Positions 25,349-34,270 of a stretch of 47,011 bases of DNA are shown in pieces. Position 1 is the first letter of the stretch; the number at the start of each line of letters is the position of its first letter. This DNA is from Laceyella sacchari (GTDB lineage: Bacteria > Bacillota > Bacilli > Thermoactinomycetales > Thermoactinomycetaceae). A model generated the notes under the pieces. That model searched no databases. It saw nothing but the letters and a program-made list of their open reading frames with translations, and was not told where the DNA came from. A program made the translations under genes and the position numbers. The stretch is from the NCBI RefSeq assembly GCF_004343255.1, contig NZ_SMDD01000007.1, positions 1 to 47,011 on the forward strand, given 5' to 3'.

Positions 25349-26247
25349 CAAACGTTCCCCTCCTTTTGAAGTTCCATCGGTTTCAACAACTGCGTAATGG
25401 TTCGAGCCAAAATCCGGCCCGCCGTTTTAGGTGCGACGATCCCCGGCAAGCTGGGGGCCAAGATCGCTTTAATGCCCCTTTTCTCGGCAAAGGCGTAATC
25501 GACTCCACCCGGCTTGGAAGCCAAATCGATGATTACCACATCATGCGGGCACTGGCTGAGCGTCTGGGCTGTAATAATCGGCGCCGGGATGGTGTTAAAT
25601 ATCAAATCCGCCTCTTTCACATGTTGGTTAAGCTCTTGGGTGTCAAACGCCTTGAACCCCATTTCAAACGCGCGCGCGTGATGGGCAGAACTGCGAACCC
25701 CCACTCTCACATCAGCACCGATAGCATGCAGGACGCGAGCCAATGAAAGGCCGCATCGACCCATCCCCAATACCAAGCAGACCGATCCGTGTATTGTTAT
25801 ATCCGTGTTCTGAATGGCCATCATCAAAGCGCCCTCTACCGTGGGGATTGAATTGTAGATCGCCACGTCATCCCGTTGCATCAACTCAATCAGCTCAATC
25901 CCATATCTTGCGCACAAATCCTTCAAATACGGCTTGGCGATTCCCGCAAATACGATGCAATGCGCCGGCAGTGAAGAGAGGTGCTCTTCCGTGAGGATGA
26001 GCGTGTCAGAAGTGAACACACTGCTTACATGTCCGTGTTCATCCGTTCCCACAATCGGCAAGACAAGCACATCTGCTTTACTTAGCACTTCGGTCGACAA
26101 TTCTTTAAGAGAAGCCCCGCTGAACGGGCTTTGTAAATTGTCATAACCGATGAGGCTCACGCGGGCATTCATCTGAATGCAGCTTTTGATCACTTCCAAC
26201 TGCCTTGCATCACCACCGAGGAAGACCACATGCTTGCCAGTCAGCAT
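25348..26247 (-). CDS. spoVFA: Dipicolinate synthase subunit A
   Basis: NAD(P)-binding subunit of dipicolinate synthase. 299 residues from the ATG at 26247 (AAAGGGG upstream), matching the family length; a longer reading to 26325 would include the promoter leader. MLTGKHVVFLGGDARQLE begins the N-terminal domain. VCLVLGMGRCGLSLARVLHAIG is the Rossmann nucleotide-binding motif, followed by DLIFNTIPAPIIT and IIDLASKPGGVDY. Preceded by a sigma-K-like promoter, consistent with late mother-cell expression. Confidence 0.96.
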   Translation of the reverse strand: MLTGKHVVFLGGDARQLEVIKSCIQMNARVSLIGYDNLQSPFSGASLKELSTEVLSKADVLVLPIVGTDEHGHVSSVFTSDTLILTEEHLSSLPAHCIVFAGIAKPYLKDLCARYGIELIELMQRDDVAIYNSIPTVEGALMMAIQNTDITIHGSVCLVLGMGRCGLSLARVLHAIGADVRVGVRSSAHHARAFEMGFKAFDTQELNQHVKEADLIFNTIPAPIITAQTLSQCPHDVVIIDLASKPGGVDYAFAEKRGIKAILAPSLPGIVAPKTAGRILARTITQLLKPMELQKEGNV

Positions 26248-26319
26248 TTGCTCACGACCCCTTTCCCAGGGAAAATAATGATTGAATAAGGGCGCATGCC
26301 AAAGTACTATCCTTGCTTG

Positions 26320-26348
26320 CATCATATGTCACTGGTGGAATAGGGGTT
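26320..26348 (-). promoter_or_regulatory. Sigma-K-type promoter candidate for spoVFA-spoVFB
   Basis: On minus AACC (26348-26345), 16 bases, CATATGATG (26328-26320), against the sigma-K consensus mACm-N16-CATAnnnTA. Only the last A is missed. The -35 overlaps the stop codon of the upstream gene. Leader about 65 bases. Confidence 0.65.
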
Positions 26349-26592
26349 ACCTTTTTTCTGAGTGGGTGTCCACAATGACGATTTCCGGACCGATTTTTTT
26401 GATCATCGCCCAAGATAAAGCCAGCTGCCGGGCGTTTTTCTTGAGCCACGCACCTCTTGCCGTTTCCAACAAAATGCCTTCGATTTTTCCCGTCGTCGGA
26501 TTAAATTCCATATCAGCCGCCGCAAAGCTGCCCAGCTTTTCCCCATTGCTCACATCCACGCATTCTTTGACGGCAAATTCACTCCATCTCAT
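26347..26592 (-). CDS. ymxH: YlmC/YmxH-family sporulation protein
   Basis: An 81-residue PRC-barrel protein (MRWSEFAVKECVDVSNGEKLG ... TTGKIEGILLE ... IVIVDTH) of the YlmC/YmxH family found in spore formers; biochemical role unknown. GAGGAGGG lies six bases before the ATG. It sits directly upstream of spoVFA, as in B. subtilis, but here dut and a Spo0E-like gene stand between it and mlpA. Confidence 0.9.
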   Translation of the reverse strand: MRWSEFAVKECVDVSNGEKLGSFAAADMEFNPTTGKIEGILLETARGAWLKKNARQLALSWAMIKKIGPEIVIVDTHSEKR

Positions 26593-26669
26593 GATTCGCC
26601 CTCCTCATTTGGGGTGCTGTTATTGAATGTATGGTTTACTTATGGACATATGACTGAAAAACGAAAGAA

Positions 26670-26689
26670 ACCCGGGAAGTATCCCGGGT
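26670..26689 (-). terminator. Terminator after the Spo0E-family gene
   Basis: An 8-bp perfect stem ACCCGGGA/TCCCGGGT with a 4-base loop, followed on minus by TTCTTTCGTTTTT. It separates mlpA-dut-spo0E from ymxH. Confidence 0.75.
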
Positions 26690-26694
26690 CTAGA

Positions 26695-26886
26695 TCAACC
26701 AATGCGTGTTTGGCGGCATATTCGTTTCGCTTTTTGCATAGCGACGATGAGTGTGTCCAATCGTTTGGAAAGCGGTAACACATGCTCCGCAGACAACCGT
26801 GAGGGTTCCCCCTCCACGGATTGGTGTAGCTGCGAGCGAAGGCGTTCCATTTCTTGTTCCAGACGGCTCAGCGACTCTTCGGTCAT
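26695..26886 (-). CDS. Spo0E-family aspartyl-phosphate phosphatase
   Basis: A 63-residue two-helix protein. Helix one is EESLSRLEQEMERLRSQL; helix two carries SKRLDTLIVAMQ, the Spo0E signature S-x-x-L-D-x-L-I. Family members dephosphorylate Spo0A~P and so hold back sporulation. Start is ATG at 26886 behind GAGGGG. It lies 17 bases after dut. Its place among sporulation genes is suggestive, but which response regulator it acts on is not known. Confidence 0.82.
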   Translation of the reverse strand: MTEESLSRLEQEMERLRSQLHQSVEGEPSRLSAEHVLPLSKRLDTLIVAMQKAKRICRQTRIG

Positions 26887-26902
26887 GCAGATCCCCTCTT
26901 CC

Positions 26903-27346
26903 TTATCTGCCCGTATGACCAAATCCGCCCGATCCGCGCGCGGTATCGTCCAATTGTTCCACCACTTGGATTTCCACTTGCGGAACCGACATGAACACCA
27001 ATTGAGCAATCCGTTCTCCACGTCGGACCACAAATGCCTCATCTCCCAGATTGAGCATGATCACTCCGATTTCTCCGCGGTAATCGGCATCGATGGTGCC
27101 AGGCGTATTTAACACCGTAATCCCATGCTTTAAAGCCAAACCACTGCGCGGGCGCACTTGCGCTTCAAGTCCATTCGGCATTGAAATCGCAATGCCCGTT
27201 TTGATTAATTTCCACTTACCCGGTTCGATGAGCACTTCTCCATGTATCGCCGCATGCAAATCAAAACCGCTGGAGCCTGTGGACATTTTCACTGGAAGAG
27301 GCAAATCTTCGTTTCCTGGTAATTGAATTAGTTTGACATCAATCAA
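26903..27346 (-). CDS. dut: dUTP diphosphatase
   Basis: Hydrolyses dUTP to dUMP, keeping uracil out of DNA and supplying thymidylate synthesis. 147 residues, trimeric type, all five motifs present: SGFDLHA, PRSGLALKHG, GTIDADYRGEIG, RGERIAQLVF and the C-terminal RGSGGFGHTGR. The start is TTG at 27346 with AGGAGG seven bases upstream; no ATG in this frame fits. Near-contiguous with mlpA upstream. Confidence 0.95.
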   Translation of the reverse strand: MIDVKLIQLPGNEDLPLPVKMSTGSSGFDLHAAIHGEVLIEPGKWKLIKTGIAISMPNGLEAQVRPRSGLALKHGITVLNTPGTIDADYRGEIGVIMLNLGDEAFVVRRGERIAQLVFMSVPQVEIQVVEQLDDTARGSGGFGHTGR

Positions 27347-27347
27347 C

Positions 27348-28592
27348 TTAGTTCCTCCTAAAGGTAGCCGGCACCTTGGCATCTGGAGATATAAGGGCGA
27401 GCGACATGGGGGAAGCGATCATTTCCCGAGCCAAGTCATTCACATCGTCCAGCGTGATGTTCTCCACGCTTTCCACGATTTCATCCAATGAGAGGTGACG
27501 GCCCAAAAGTAATTCATTTCGACCTAATCGGCTCATGCGGTTGTTGGTGCTTTCAAGTCCCAGCATGAGGTTGCTTTTCAGCTGCTCTTTGGCCTTAACC
27601 AACTCCGCATGAGAGATGCCCTTGTCTTTTACTTGCGTCATGATATGTTGGACGCAATCGACCACTTCTTCTTCCTGGCCATGTTTGGTTCCCGCGTAAA
27701 TGGCGAAAATCCCCATGTCCCGGTGGGCTGAATGGTATGAGTAGACAGAATAGGCCAATCCACGCTCTTCGCGTATTTCTTGAAACAAGCGCGAGCTCAT
27801 ATTGCCCCCCAAGACATTATTAAGCAACACCAATGTGTAAATCCGCGAGTCTTTGACAGCGAGACCAGGCAAACCGATGCACAAATGCGTTTGCTCCGTC
27901 GGTTTTTCCTTTACTTTTGTGCCTGGGGTAAAGACCGGGAGATCATCTGTTCGTGTGATGGTCCGGCCTTGGTAGCCACTGAAAACCTCTTCGATCTGTT
28001 CGAGATAATCATCCGGCAAGTTGCCCGCTAAAGCCACCACCACTTGTTGCGGCGTATAGTATTGCTCGCGGTAGCGCACCAAATCTTGCCGGGTAAAAGC
28101 CTCAACTGTCTCTTCACTTCCCAAAACGGGATACCCTAGTGCGTGCTGCCCAAGAGATGCCTCAGATAAAAGATCATGCACCAAATCGTCCGGTGTGTCT
28201 TCCACCATCCGGATTTCTTCGATGATTACCTTTTTCTCTTTTTCAATCTCCTCTTCGGCAAACACCGATTCAAAAAACATATCCGACAAAACGTCGAGTG
28301 CTGTTGGGAAATGCTGATCCAGCACTTTGGCGTAATAACAAGTAATCTCTTTGGATGTGAACGCGTTCACTTGACCCCCGATTTCATCAAACGCTTCCGC
28401 CAACTGACGGGCTGACCGCTTTTTGGTCCCCTTGAACAGCATGTGCTCAATGAAATGGGAGATGCCGTTATTTTGCGGTGTCTCACGCTCGGAGCCCGTT
28501 CCGACCCAAATCCCAAAAGCGATCGAGCGGACATGGGGAATCTTCTCAGCAACTATGCGCACACCATTTGGAAGCGTATGTTTAACGATCAC
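27348..28592 (-). CDS. mlpA: M16-family zinc protease (MlpA/YmxG)
   Basis: A 414-residue mitochondrial-processing-peptidase-like protease. The inverted zinc motif is HFIEH near residue 46, with a downstream Glu in the KKVIIEEIRMVEDTP region. GGNMSSRLFQEIREERGLAYSVYSY is typical of the second half. GTG start at 28592 with AGGAGG seven bases before. In B. subtilis the orthologue follows ylxY, as here. Confidence 0.95.
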   Translation of the reverse strand: MIVKHTLPNGVRIVAEKIPHVRSIAFGIWVGTGSERETPQNNGISHFIEHMLFKGTKKRSARQLAEAFDEIGGQVNAFTSKEITCYYAKVLDQHFPTALDVLSDMFFESVFAEEEIEKEKKVIIEEIRMVEDTPDDLVHDLLSEASLGQHALGYPVLGSEETVEAFTRQDLVRYREQYYTPQQVVVALAGNLPDDYLEQIEEVFSGYQGRTITRTDDLPVFTPGTKVKEKPTEQTHLCIGLPGLAVKDSRIYTLVLLNNVLGGNMSSRLFQEIREERGLAYSVYSYHSAHRDMGIFAIYAGTKHGQEEEVVDCVQHIMTQVKDKGISHAELVKAKEQLKSNLMLGLESTNNRMSRLGRNELLLGRHLSLDEIVESVENITLDDVNDLAREMIASPMSLALISPDAKVPATFRRN

Positions 28593-28648
28593 GCAGGATC
28601 CTCCTTCTCATAAAAAACAATATCCCTACTATATCAAAACTCTCTTGT

Positions 28649-29626
28649 TCACTCAATCGTCTCCAGCCGTTCCGATGAGAGCAAACGCCCAACTGTCAAC
28701 CAGCGGCACCCCTTCTCCTTCATTGTGCGCAAAATCAGCGGCAATGCCTCCACCGTCCGATCCGTGGGATGAGTCAACAGCAAATGACCGGGGCCCATAG
28801 CCTCCTTCACCTTGTTCACCATCATTGCGGGAGAAACTGACTTGCGCCAGTCAACTGTATCTACGGTCCATAATACAGTATGCATTCCGTGAGCCGCAGC
28901 AACGGCTACCACCCGTTGATTGAAATCGCCTGCGGGCGGGCCAAACCAGCGGCTCTTGACGCCAAGCGTTTTTTCAATCAGCTGATTCGTTTTGCTAATT
29001 TCTTCATTCATCCGCTCTGGGGTCAACTGACTCATCATCGGATGGGAATAAGCGTGGTTGCCTATTTCATGCCCCTCTTTCACTATCCTCCGAGCCATGT
29101 CTGGATTTTGTTTAAGCCATGATCCGTCCAAAAAAAACGTCGCTTTCACGTTTTCTTGCCGCAATATTTGCAACATTTTCGGCAAATATTCGGTTCCCCA
29201 AGCTACATTCACCATCAACGCGACGGCCTTCTTTTGCTCATTCCCCCGGTAAATAGGATGGGCGCCCAGTTCTTCCATTGGTACAGCCGGCTTGACTTGG
29301 CGGTACACCCAGCGGATGGGGCGATTCCGTTTCTGCTTTTTGGTCTCTTTGATGGTCGCTTCAATATCCACTTCTCTCCCGTTTAATCCGGGAATGAGCT
29401 TCCACACCCGATCAACCCGCGCATCAATTGGCGGAATGAATCGTTTGGGGGCTTCTGCTTGGATTTGCTTGCGCAACAACTCATCTTCATCCGCATGCGC
29501 CCATGCCGGGATATCTTTCCCTTGCTTCACAGCAGTCACATAAGCTTCCATAAAAGGCGTATCTGCCATGAAAAACAGCAACAAAATGATAAGGATAAAG
29601 GCCGTTAATCTGGCTGGGAAGAACAA
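28649..29626 (-). CDS. ylxY: YlxY-like polysaccharide deacetylase homologue
   Basis: A 325-residue membrane-anchored or secreted protein with one N-terminal hydrophobic segment and a C-terminal NodB domain (~125-320). The histidine motif GNHAYSHP is intact. The first NodB motif, normally TFDDG with the catalytic and metal Asp, reads VNVAWG, so normal deacetylase activity is doubtful. GPPAGDFN, WTVDTVDW and LLTHPT motifs follow. I prefer the TTG at 29626, behind GGAGGTG, to the GTG at 29635, which lies inside that site. Confidence 0.9.
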   Translation of the reverse strand: MFFPARLTAFILIILLLFFMADTPFMEAYVTAVKQGKDIPAWAHADEDELLRKQIQAEAPKRFIPPIDARVDRVWKLIPGLNGREVDIEATIKETKKQKRNRPIRWVYRQVKPAVPMEELGAHPIYRGNEQKKAVALMVNVAWGTEYLPKMLQILRQENVKATFFLDGSWLKQNPDMARRIVKEGHEIGNHAYSHPMMSQLTPERMNEEISKTNQLIEKTLGVKSRWFGPPAGDFNQRVVAVAAAHGMHTVLWTVDTVDWRKSVSPAMMVNKVKEAMGPGHLLLTHPTDRTVEALPLILRTMKEKGCRWLTVGRLLSSERLETIE

Positions 29627-29696
29627 GGTGTCCACCTCCTTTATTCCTACCTTATGCGGGTGGACAATTCCCTATTCTGCTGAAGTCTTTAGGCGT

Positions 29697-29728
29697 AAAA
29701 AAAGAGGCAGATCGCTCTGTCTCTTTTT
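29697..29728 (-). terminator. Terminator of pnp
   Basis: A 12-bp stem (AAAAAGAGGCAG with CTGTCTCTTTTT, one mismatch) just past the pnp stop, ending in a run of T on minus. Confidence 0.88.
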
Positions 29729-29740
29729 GCCTCTCTTGTT

Positions 29741-31870
29741 TCACTTGCTATGTTTTTTCTGCTCAGTGTTCTTATCCTCTTGTTTGAGAAGCACTTTGCG
29801 CGAGAGATTAATCCGACCTTGATCGTCGATTTCCGTCACTTTAACCTTGATGGAATCACCGACATTAACCACATCTTGCACTTTGGCGACACGGTTCACA
29901 TCAAGCTGCGAAATGTGGACTAACCCTTCTTTGCCTGGGAACAGCTCCACAAAGGCTCCGTATTTTTCTACTCGCTTCACTGTACCAACGTAAATCTCGC
30001 CGACAACTACTTCACGCACCAAATCTTCGATAATCTTCTTGGCACGTTCGTTTTGACTCGTTTCCGGGGAAGCGATATAAATACGGCCGTCTTGCTCGAT
30101 GTCGATCTTCACGCCGGTTTCTTCGATAATCTTGTTGATCACGCGCCCGCTCGGCCCGATGACGTCACGGATCTTGTCGGGGTGAATGCGCATGGTCAGG
30201 ATTTTTGGAGCGTATGGGGACAACTCTTTGTTCGGCTCGCTGATGGTCGCCTCCATGTTGTCCAAAAGGGTCATCCGCGCTTTTTTGGCTTGTTCCAGCG
30301 CCCGTTCGAGAATCGAGCGGTCAATGCCGGATATTTTAATGTCCATTTGCAACGCAGTCACGCCGCGGCGCGTTCCAGCCACCTTGAAGTCCATGTCACC
30401 CAAATGGTCTTCCATGCCTTGAATATCAGTCAACACAACCACTTTGTTGTCTTCTTTCACCAATCCCATCGCGATACCGGCGACCGGCGCTTTGATCGGC
30501 ACCCCTGCATGCATCAATGCCAAAGTGGAAGCACAAATACTTGCTTGCGAAGTGGACCCGTTGGACTCCAACACTTCGGATACGAGGCGAATGGTGTATG
30601 GGAACTCGTCTTCGGATGGAATCACTTGTTCCAATGCCCGTTCACCCAGGGCTCCATGGCCGATTTCACGGCGTCCCGGTGCACGGATCGGTCTCGCTTC
30701 CCCTACGCTAAACGGCGGGAAGTTGTAATGGTGCATGAACCGCTTTGATTCTTCCAGATCCAAGCCGTCCAAAATCTGCACATCACCCAAGGCCCCCAAG
30801 GTACAAACGCTCAGCACTTGGGTTTGACCCCGCCGGAACAGACCGGAACCATGTGTGCGCGGCAAAATGCCAATCTCGCTGGAAAGCGGACGAATTTCCT
30901 CCGGATTGCGACCGTCTGGCCGTTTGCCTTCTTCGACGATCAGGCGGCGCACTTCTTCCTTCACAATCTTGTCCAACACAGTGTTGATATCTTTTTCATG
31001 TTCGGCGAATGCCTCTTCGCCCAATTCTTCCAACATTTGTTCAAGGGTTTGTTTTTTCACTTGATCAATGGCATCCTGTCGGGCCTGCTTTTCCGTCACT
31101 TGCACGGCAGCAAGCAAAGAATCGGTAGCCAACGCGCGCACCCGCGCATCAATCTGCTCGTCTACCTGGTACAGCTGGACTTCCATTTTCGGTTTGCCCA
31201 CTTGCGCCACGATCTCTTCTTGGAAGGCCACAATCTTCTTGATTACCTCATGACCGAGGAGAATCGCTTCCAAGATCGTTTCTTCCGGAATCTGTTTTGA
31301 TCCCGCTTCCACCATGTTGATGCCTTCTTTTGTTCCCGCTACAACCAGGTGCAGATCAGATCGCTCTTGTTGCTCGACCGTCGGATTGATAACCAGTTTG
31401 CCATCGACACGCCCTACGATTACACCGCCGATCGGCCCCCGGAATGGGATGTCAGAAATGGAGAGTGCAGTGGATGCGCCGATGAGTGCCGCAATCTCAG
31501 AGGAACAATCTTGATCGACAGACATCACAATCGTGACCACTTGCACTTCATGCCGGAACCCTTCATCAAACAGCGGACGAATGGGTCTATCAATCAAACG
31601 GCTGGCCAAAATGGCTTTATCGCTCGGGCGGCCTTCTCGCTTGATAAACCCGCCCGGGATTTTGCCCACGGCATACAAGCGCTCTTCATAATTGACTGTC
31701 AATGGAAAAAAGTCCGTATCACGCGGTTCTTTGGAAGCGACCACCGTCGCCATCACGACTGTATCGCCATAACGAACCATAACGGAACCGTTAGCTAACC
31801 CAGCAAATTTCCCAATTTCAAGTACGAGTTTGCGTCCTGCTAATTCCGTTTCAAATAGTGCTGATTCCAT
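29741..31870 (-). CDS. pnp: Polyribonucleotide nucleotidyltransferase (PNPase)
   Basis: 3'-5' phosphorolytic exoribonuclease of the RNA degradosome. 709 residues: two RNase PH domains ([15 protein letters not shown]-type start; second core with [40 protein letters not shown] and [11 protein letters not shown]). A KH domain ([20 protein letters not shown]) and an S1 domain ([20 protein letters not shown]) follow. Start ATG at 31870; GAGGGGG lies about 12 bases upstream, slightly far. Follows rpsO as in most bacteria. Confidence 0.97.
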   Translation of the reverse strand: MESALFETELAGRKLVLEIGKFAGLANGSVMVRYGDTVVMATVVASKEPRDTDFFPLTVNYEERLYAVGKIPGGFIKREGRPSDKAILASRLIDRPIRPLFDEGFRHEVQVVTIVMSVDQDCSSEIAALIGASTALSISDIPFRGPIGGVIVGRVDGKLVINPTVEQQERSDLHLVVAGTKEGINMVEAGSKQIPEETILEAILLGHEVIKKIVAFQEEIVAQVGKPKMEVQLYQVDEQIDARVRALATDSLLAAVQVTEKQARQDAIDQVKKQTLEQMLEELGEEAFAEHEKDINTVLDKIVKEEVRRLIVEEGKRPDGRNPEEIRPLSSEIGILPRTHGSGLFRRGQTQVLSVCTLGALGDVQILDGLDLEESKRFMHHYNFPPFSVGEARPIRAPGRREIGHGALGERALEQVIPSEDEFPYTIRLVSEVLESNGSTSQASICASTLALMHAGVPIKAPVAGIAMGLVKEDNKVVVLTDIQGMEDHLGDMDFKVAGTRRGVTALQMDIKISGIDRSILERALEQAKKARMTLLDNMEATISEPNKELSPYAPKILTMRIHPDKIRDVIGPSGRVINKIIEETGVKIDIEQDGRIYIASPETSQNERAKKIIEDLVREVVVGEIYVGTVKRVEKYGAFVELFPGKEGLVHISQLDVNRVAKVQDVVNVGDSIKVKVTEIDDQGRINLSRKVLLKQEDKNTEQKKHSK

Positions 31871-31978
31871 AGTACAAGTATTTCCCCCTCTCAAGAAAAA
31901 CACACACAAACATTCCATACTTCTTCATATGTACAGTATGTTCCTTCTCTTAACTTTTTAAAAGGAAGGTAAGATAAA

Positions 31979-32002
31979 AAGCGGGGCAAAAATGCCCCGC
32001 TT
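31979..32002 (-). terminator. Terminator/attenuator between rpsO and pnp
   Basis: A 10-bp perfect stem AAGCGGGGCA/TGCCCCGCTT with a 4-base loop and TTTTTATCTT on minus, directly after rpsO. Confidence 0.88.
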
Positions 32003-32008
32003 GTGTTC

Positions 32009-32278
32009 TTATCGACGCAGACCAAGCTTTTCAATGAGTTCGCGATAACGGGTGATGTCTTTGTTCTTCAAATAGTTGAGCAGGTTACGACGCTGACCAA
32101 CCATTTTCAGAAGACCACGGCGGGAATGATGATCTTTCTTGTGGTCTTTCAAGTGAGCGTTCAGCTCATTGATACGATGAGTCAGAATGGCGATTTGCAC
32201 TTCCGGGGAACCCGTATCGCCTTCGTGTTTTTTAAATTGGTTGATGATGTCTCTTTTTACTTCATTGGTTAATGCCAT
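32009..32278 (-). CDS. rpsO: Ribosomal protein S15
   Basis: Primary 16S rRNA-binding protein of the small subunit platform. 89 residues of standard length, with [36 protein letters not shown] and the C-terminal [12 protein letters not shown], all highly conserved. Has its own promoter and a ~90-base leader that may be autoregulated by S15. Confidence 0.98.
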   Translation of the reverse strand: MALTNEVKRDIINQFKKHEGDTGSPEVQIAILTHRINELNAHLKDHKKDHHSRRGLLKMVGQRRNLLNYLKNKDITRYRELIEKLGLRR

Positions 32279-32377
32279 GTCTCATATCCTCCTTATTCTA
32301 ATCCCCCTTAACCCAGACCACCGTCGAGGCCTCGGCCATCCGAGCTAGGGTTGTCGTGGCATGTTTGCCACCGGAAT

Positions 32378-32406
32378 AGTATAGCATAACATGGTGTGTT
32401 GCACAA
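32378..32406 (-). promoter_or_regulatory. Promoter and leader of rpsO
   Basis: On minus TTGTGC (32406-32401), 17-base spacer, TATACT (32383-32378). The leader (about 32280-32371) is GC-rich with GGCCGAGGCC-type complementarity and could hold an S15-binding fold. Confidence 0.55.
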
Positions 32407-32417
32407 GAAGCGAGCGC

Positions 32418-33359
32418 TTATTTCGCGTAGATTTGCAACCACTCTTCCGCATGTTGTTTATCTTGGTTGATCTGCTTGATCAGTTCATCGACGCCTGAGA
32501 ATTTTTTCTCTTCGCGAATGAACGACAAGCAAGAAACCCGCAACACTTTCCCGTACAAGTCCGCATGTTTGTCAAGCAAATGCACTTCCAGCATTACCTT
32601 CGGCGTCGGATCGGAGAAAGTAGGTCGCACTCCGATATTCATCAGGCCGTGGGCCGGCTCCCCGTCCACAGTCACACCGACGACATAAACCCCACGGCGC
32701 GGAATTAGGTATGGAGCGGTCAGCTGCAAATTGGCGGTCGGAAAACCCATCTGCCGTCCCCGCTTGTCACCGTCCACTACCACGCCTTCAAAGGAATAAG
32801 GCCGTCCCAAAATGCGTGTAACCAATGTCATATCCCCATCAGCCAACGCTTGGCGCAATCGGGTGCTACTGACCGGCCCTTCCCCCAGATCAATTTGATT
32901 TACCACGCGTGTAACAAACCGGCCCTGTGCCAAGTCGGCCAAGTCAGTCGCCGTACCGGTTGCCTTGCGGCCAAAAGTGAAGTTGAAGCCAGTCACAACC
33001 CCTTTGACCCCCAACGGCAACAACACTTCCTCTACAAATGCTTCTTTGGACAACGCCGCAAAGGTCAAATCGAATTTCATTACAATCGCCCGTTCCACAC
33101 CCAACTTGGCAAACTGCTTCAACTTTTCGTCAAGCGGCGTCAAATAGCGGGTGATGTGAGCCTGACCCAACACGTCCCGAGGATGGGGGTCGAACGTCAT
33201 CACCGCAGGGCGGGCATGAAGCTCTTTCGCCAACTGGATGGCTTCACGAATCACCGCTTGGTGACCGCGATGCACCCCGTCAAAGTAACCGATCGCCAGC
33301 ACCCATTCAGCCTCAGGCGTTTGCGGAATAAAAGGGTAAGTCACATGAATGATTTCCAT
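32418..33359 (-). CDS. ribF: Bifunctional riboflavin kinase/FAD synthetase
   Basis: Makes FMN and then FAD from riboflavin. 313 residues: an N-terminal adenylyltransferase with AIGYFDGVHRGHQAVI, FDPHPRDVL and the VSSTRLRQAL motif, and a C-terminal riboflavin kinase with GDKRGRQMGFPTANL and GVYVVGV...GLMNIGVRPTF. It overlaps the truB stop by one base (TGATG), so the pair is co-translated. Named ribC in B. subtilis. Confidence 0.96.
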   Translation of the reverse strand: MEIIHVTYPFIPQTPEAEWVLAIGYFDGVHRGHQAVIREAIQLAKELHARPAVMTFDPHPRDVLGQAHITRYLTPLDEKLKQFAKLGVERAIVMKFDLTFAALSKEAFVEEVLLPLGVKGVVTGFNFTFGRKATGTATDLADLAQGRFVTRVVNQIDLGEGPVSSTRLRQALADGDMTLVTRILGRPYSFEGVVVDGDKRGRQMGFPTANLQLTAPYLIPRRGVYVVGVTVDGEPAHGLMNIGVRPTFSDPTPKVMLEVHLLDKHADLYGKVLRVSCLSFIREEKKFSGVDELIKQINQDKQHAEEWLQIYAK

Positions 33360-34270
33360 CAGCGTTCCACATCCCGAAATACTTTTTCCGGCTTGGCTCG
33401 TCCAGCCGAGCCCATGCGGTACAAGGCCAAAAAAGCTCCCGTGTCCGCATACACCCGAAATAATTGTCCCGCTTCCACTCCGCTTTCGTCAAGGGTCAGC
33501 CACCCGCCGTCCAACACTTTTTTCGCATTGACCCCGTTGACGGTCACCGCCGGGAAATGAGTCAATCCACCGTCGATCGGTGTTAAAACGCGTTTCCATT
33601 CCGCTGGCCCGCCCAAAGCTTCCAACTCAGCGAGGTTGTAACACTCTTCCAAGCGGAACGGTCCACTCTGAACGCGGATCAAAGAATTCATATGCGCCGG
33701 ATATCCCAAGGCTTTGCCCAAATCCACGCACAACGTCCGCACATACGTCCCTTTGGAGCAAAGTACTTCAAAATGGATAACCGGATATCTTCCCTCTTCC
33801 AGTTTCAATACCTTTAACTCATGGATGGTAACCTTTCGGCTGGGGCGTTCCACCACTTTTCCTTCCCGGGCCAATTGATACAATCGTTTGCCCTCGATTT
33901 TTACGGCAGAATACATAGGCGGCACCTGCTCAATCTCACCCACAAAGCGCTGAATGACTGATTCAACCCCTTCTCGTGTGATGTCAGGTACCGCCTCCAC
34001 TTGTTCTGTCACCTGCCCGGTTTGATCCTCTGTATCCGTCGCGACGCCAAGCCTAAGCGAACCGCGATAACGTTTCGGCAACGCTTGCACATACTCCACC
34101 ACGCGAGTCGCCTGCCCTAAGCAAATGGGCAACACGCCCTCCACCTCTGGGTCCAATGTGCCGGTGTGCCCCACCCGCTTTTGCTTGGCCAAGCGACGTA
34201 TGGCTGCCACCATGTCGTGCGAAGTGCGGCCGCGTGGTTTGAATACCGGCAAAATCCCATGCATTGTCAT
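33359..34270 (-). CDS. truB: tRNA pseudouridine(55) synthase
   Basis: Converts U55 of tRNA to pseudouridine. 303 residues: GILPVFKPRGRTSHDMV, the catalytic Asp in GHTGTLDPEVEGVLPICLG, and RYRGSLRLGVATDTEDQTG. A C-terminal PUA-like region is present. AGGAG before the ATG at 34270. Overlaps nrnA by four bases (ATGA). Confidence 0.97.
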   Translation of the reverse strand: MTMHGILPVFKPRGRTSHDMVAAIRRLAKQKRVGHTGTLDPEVEGVLPICLGQATRVVEYVQALPKRYRGSLRLGVATDTEDQTGQVTEQVEAVPDITREGVESVIQRFVGEIEQVPPMYSAVKIEGKRLYQLAREGKVVERPSRKVTIHELKVLKLEEGRYPVIHFEVLCSKGTYVRTLCVDLGKALGYPAHMNSLIRVQSGPFRLEECYNLAELEALGGPAEWKRVLTPIDGGLTHFPAVTVNGVNAKKVLDGGWLTLDESGVEAGQLFRVYADTGAFLALYRMGSAGRAKPEKVFRDVER

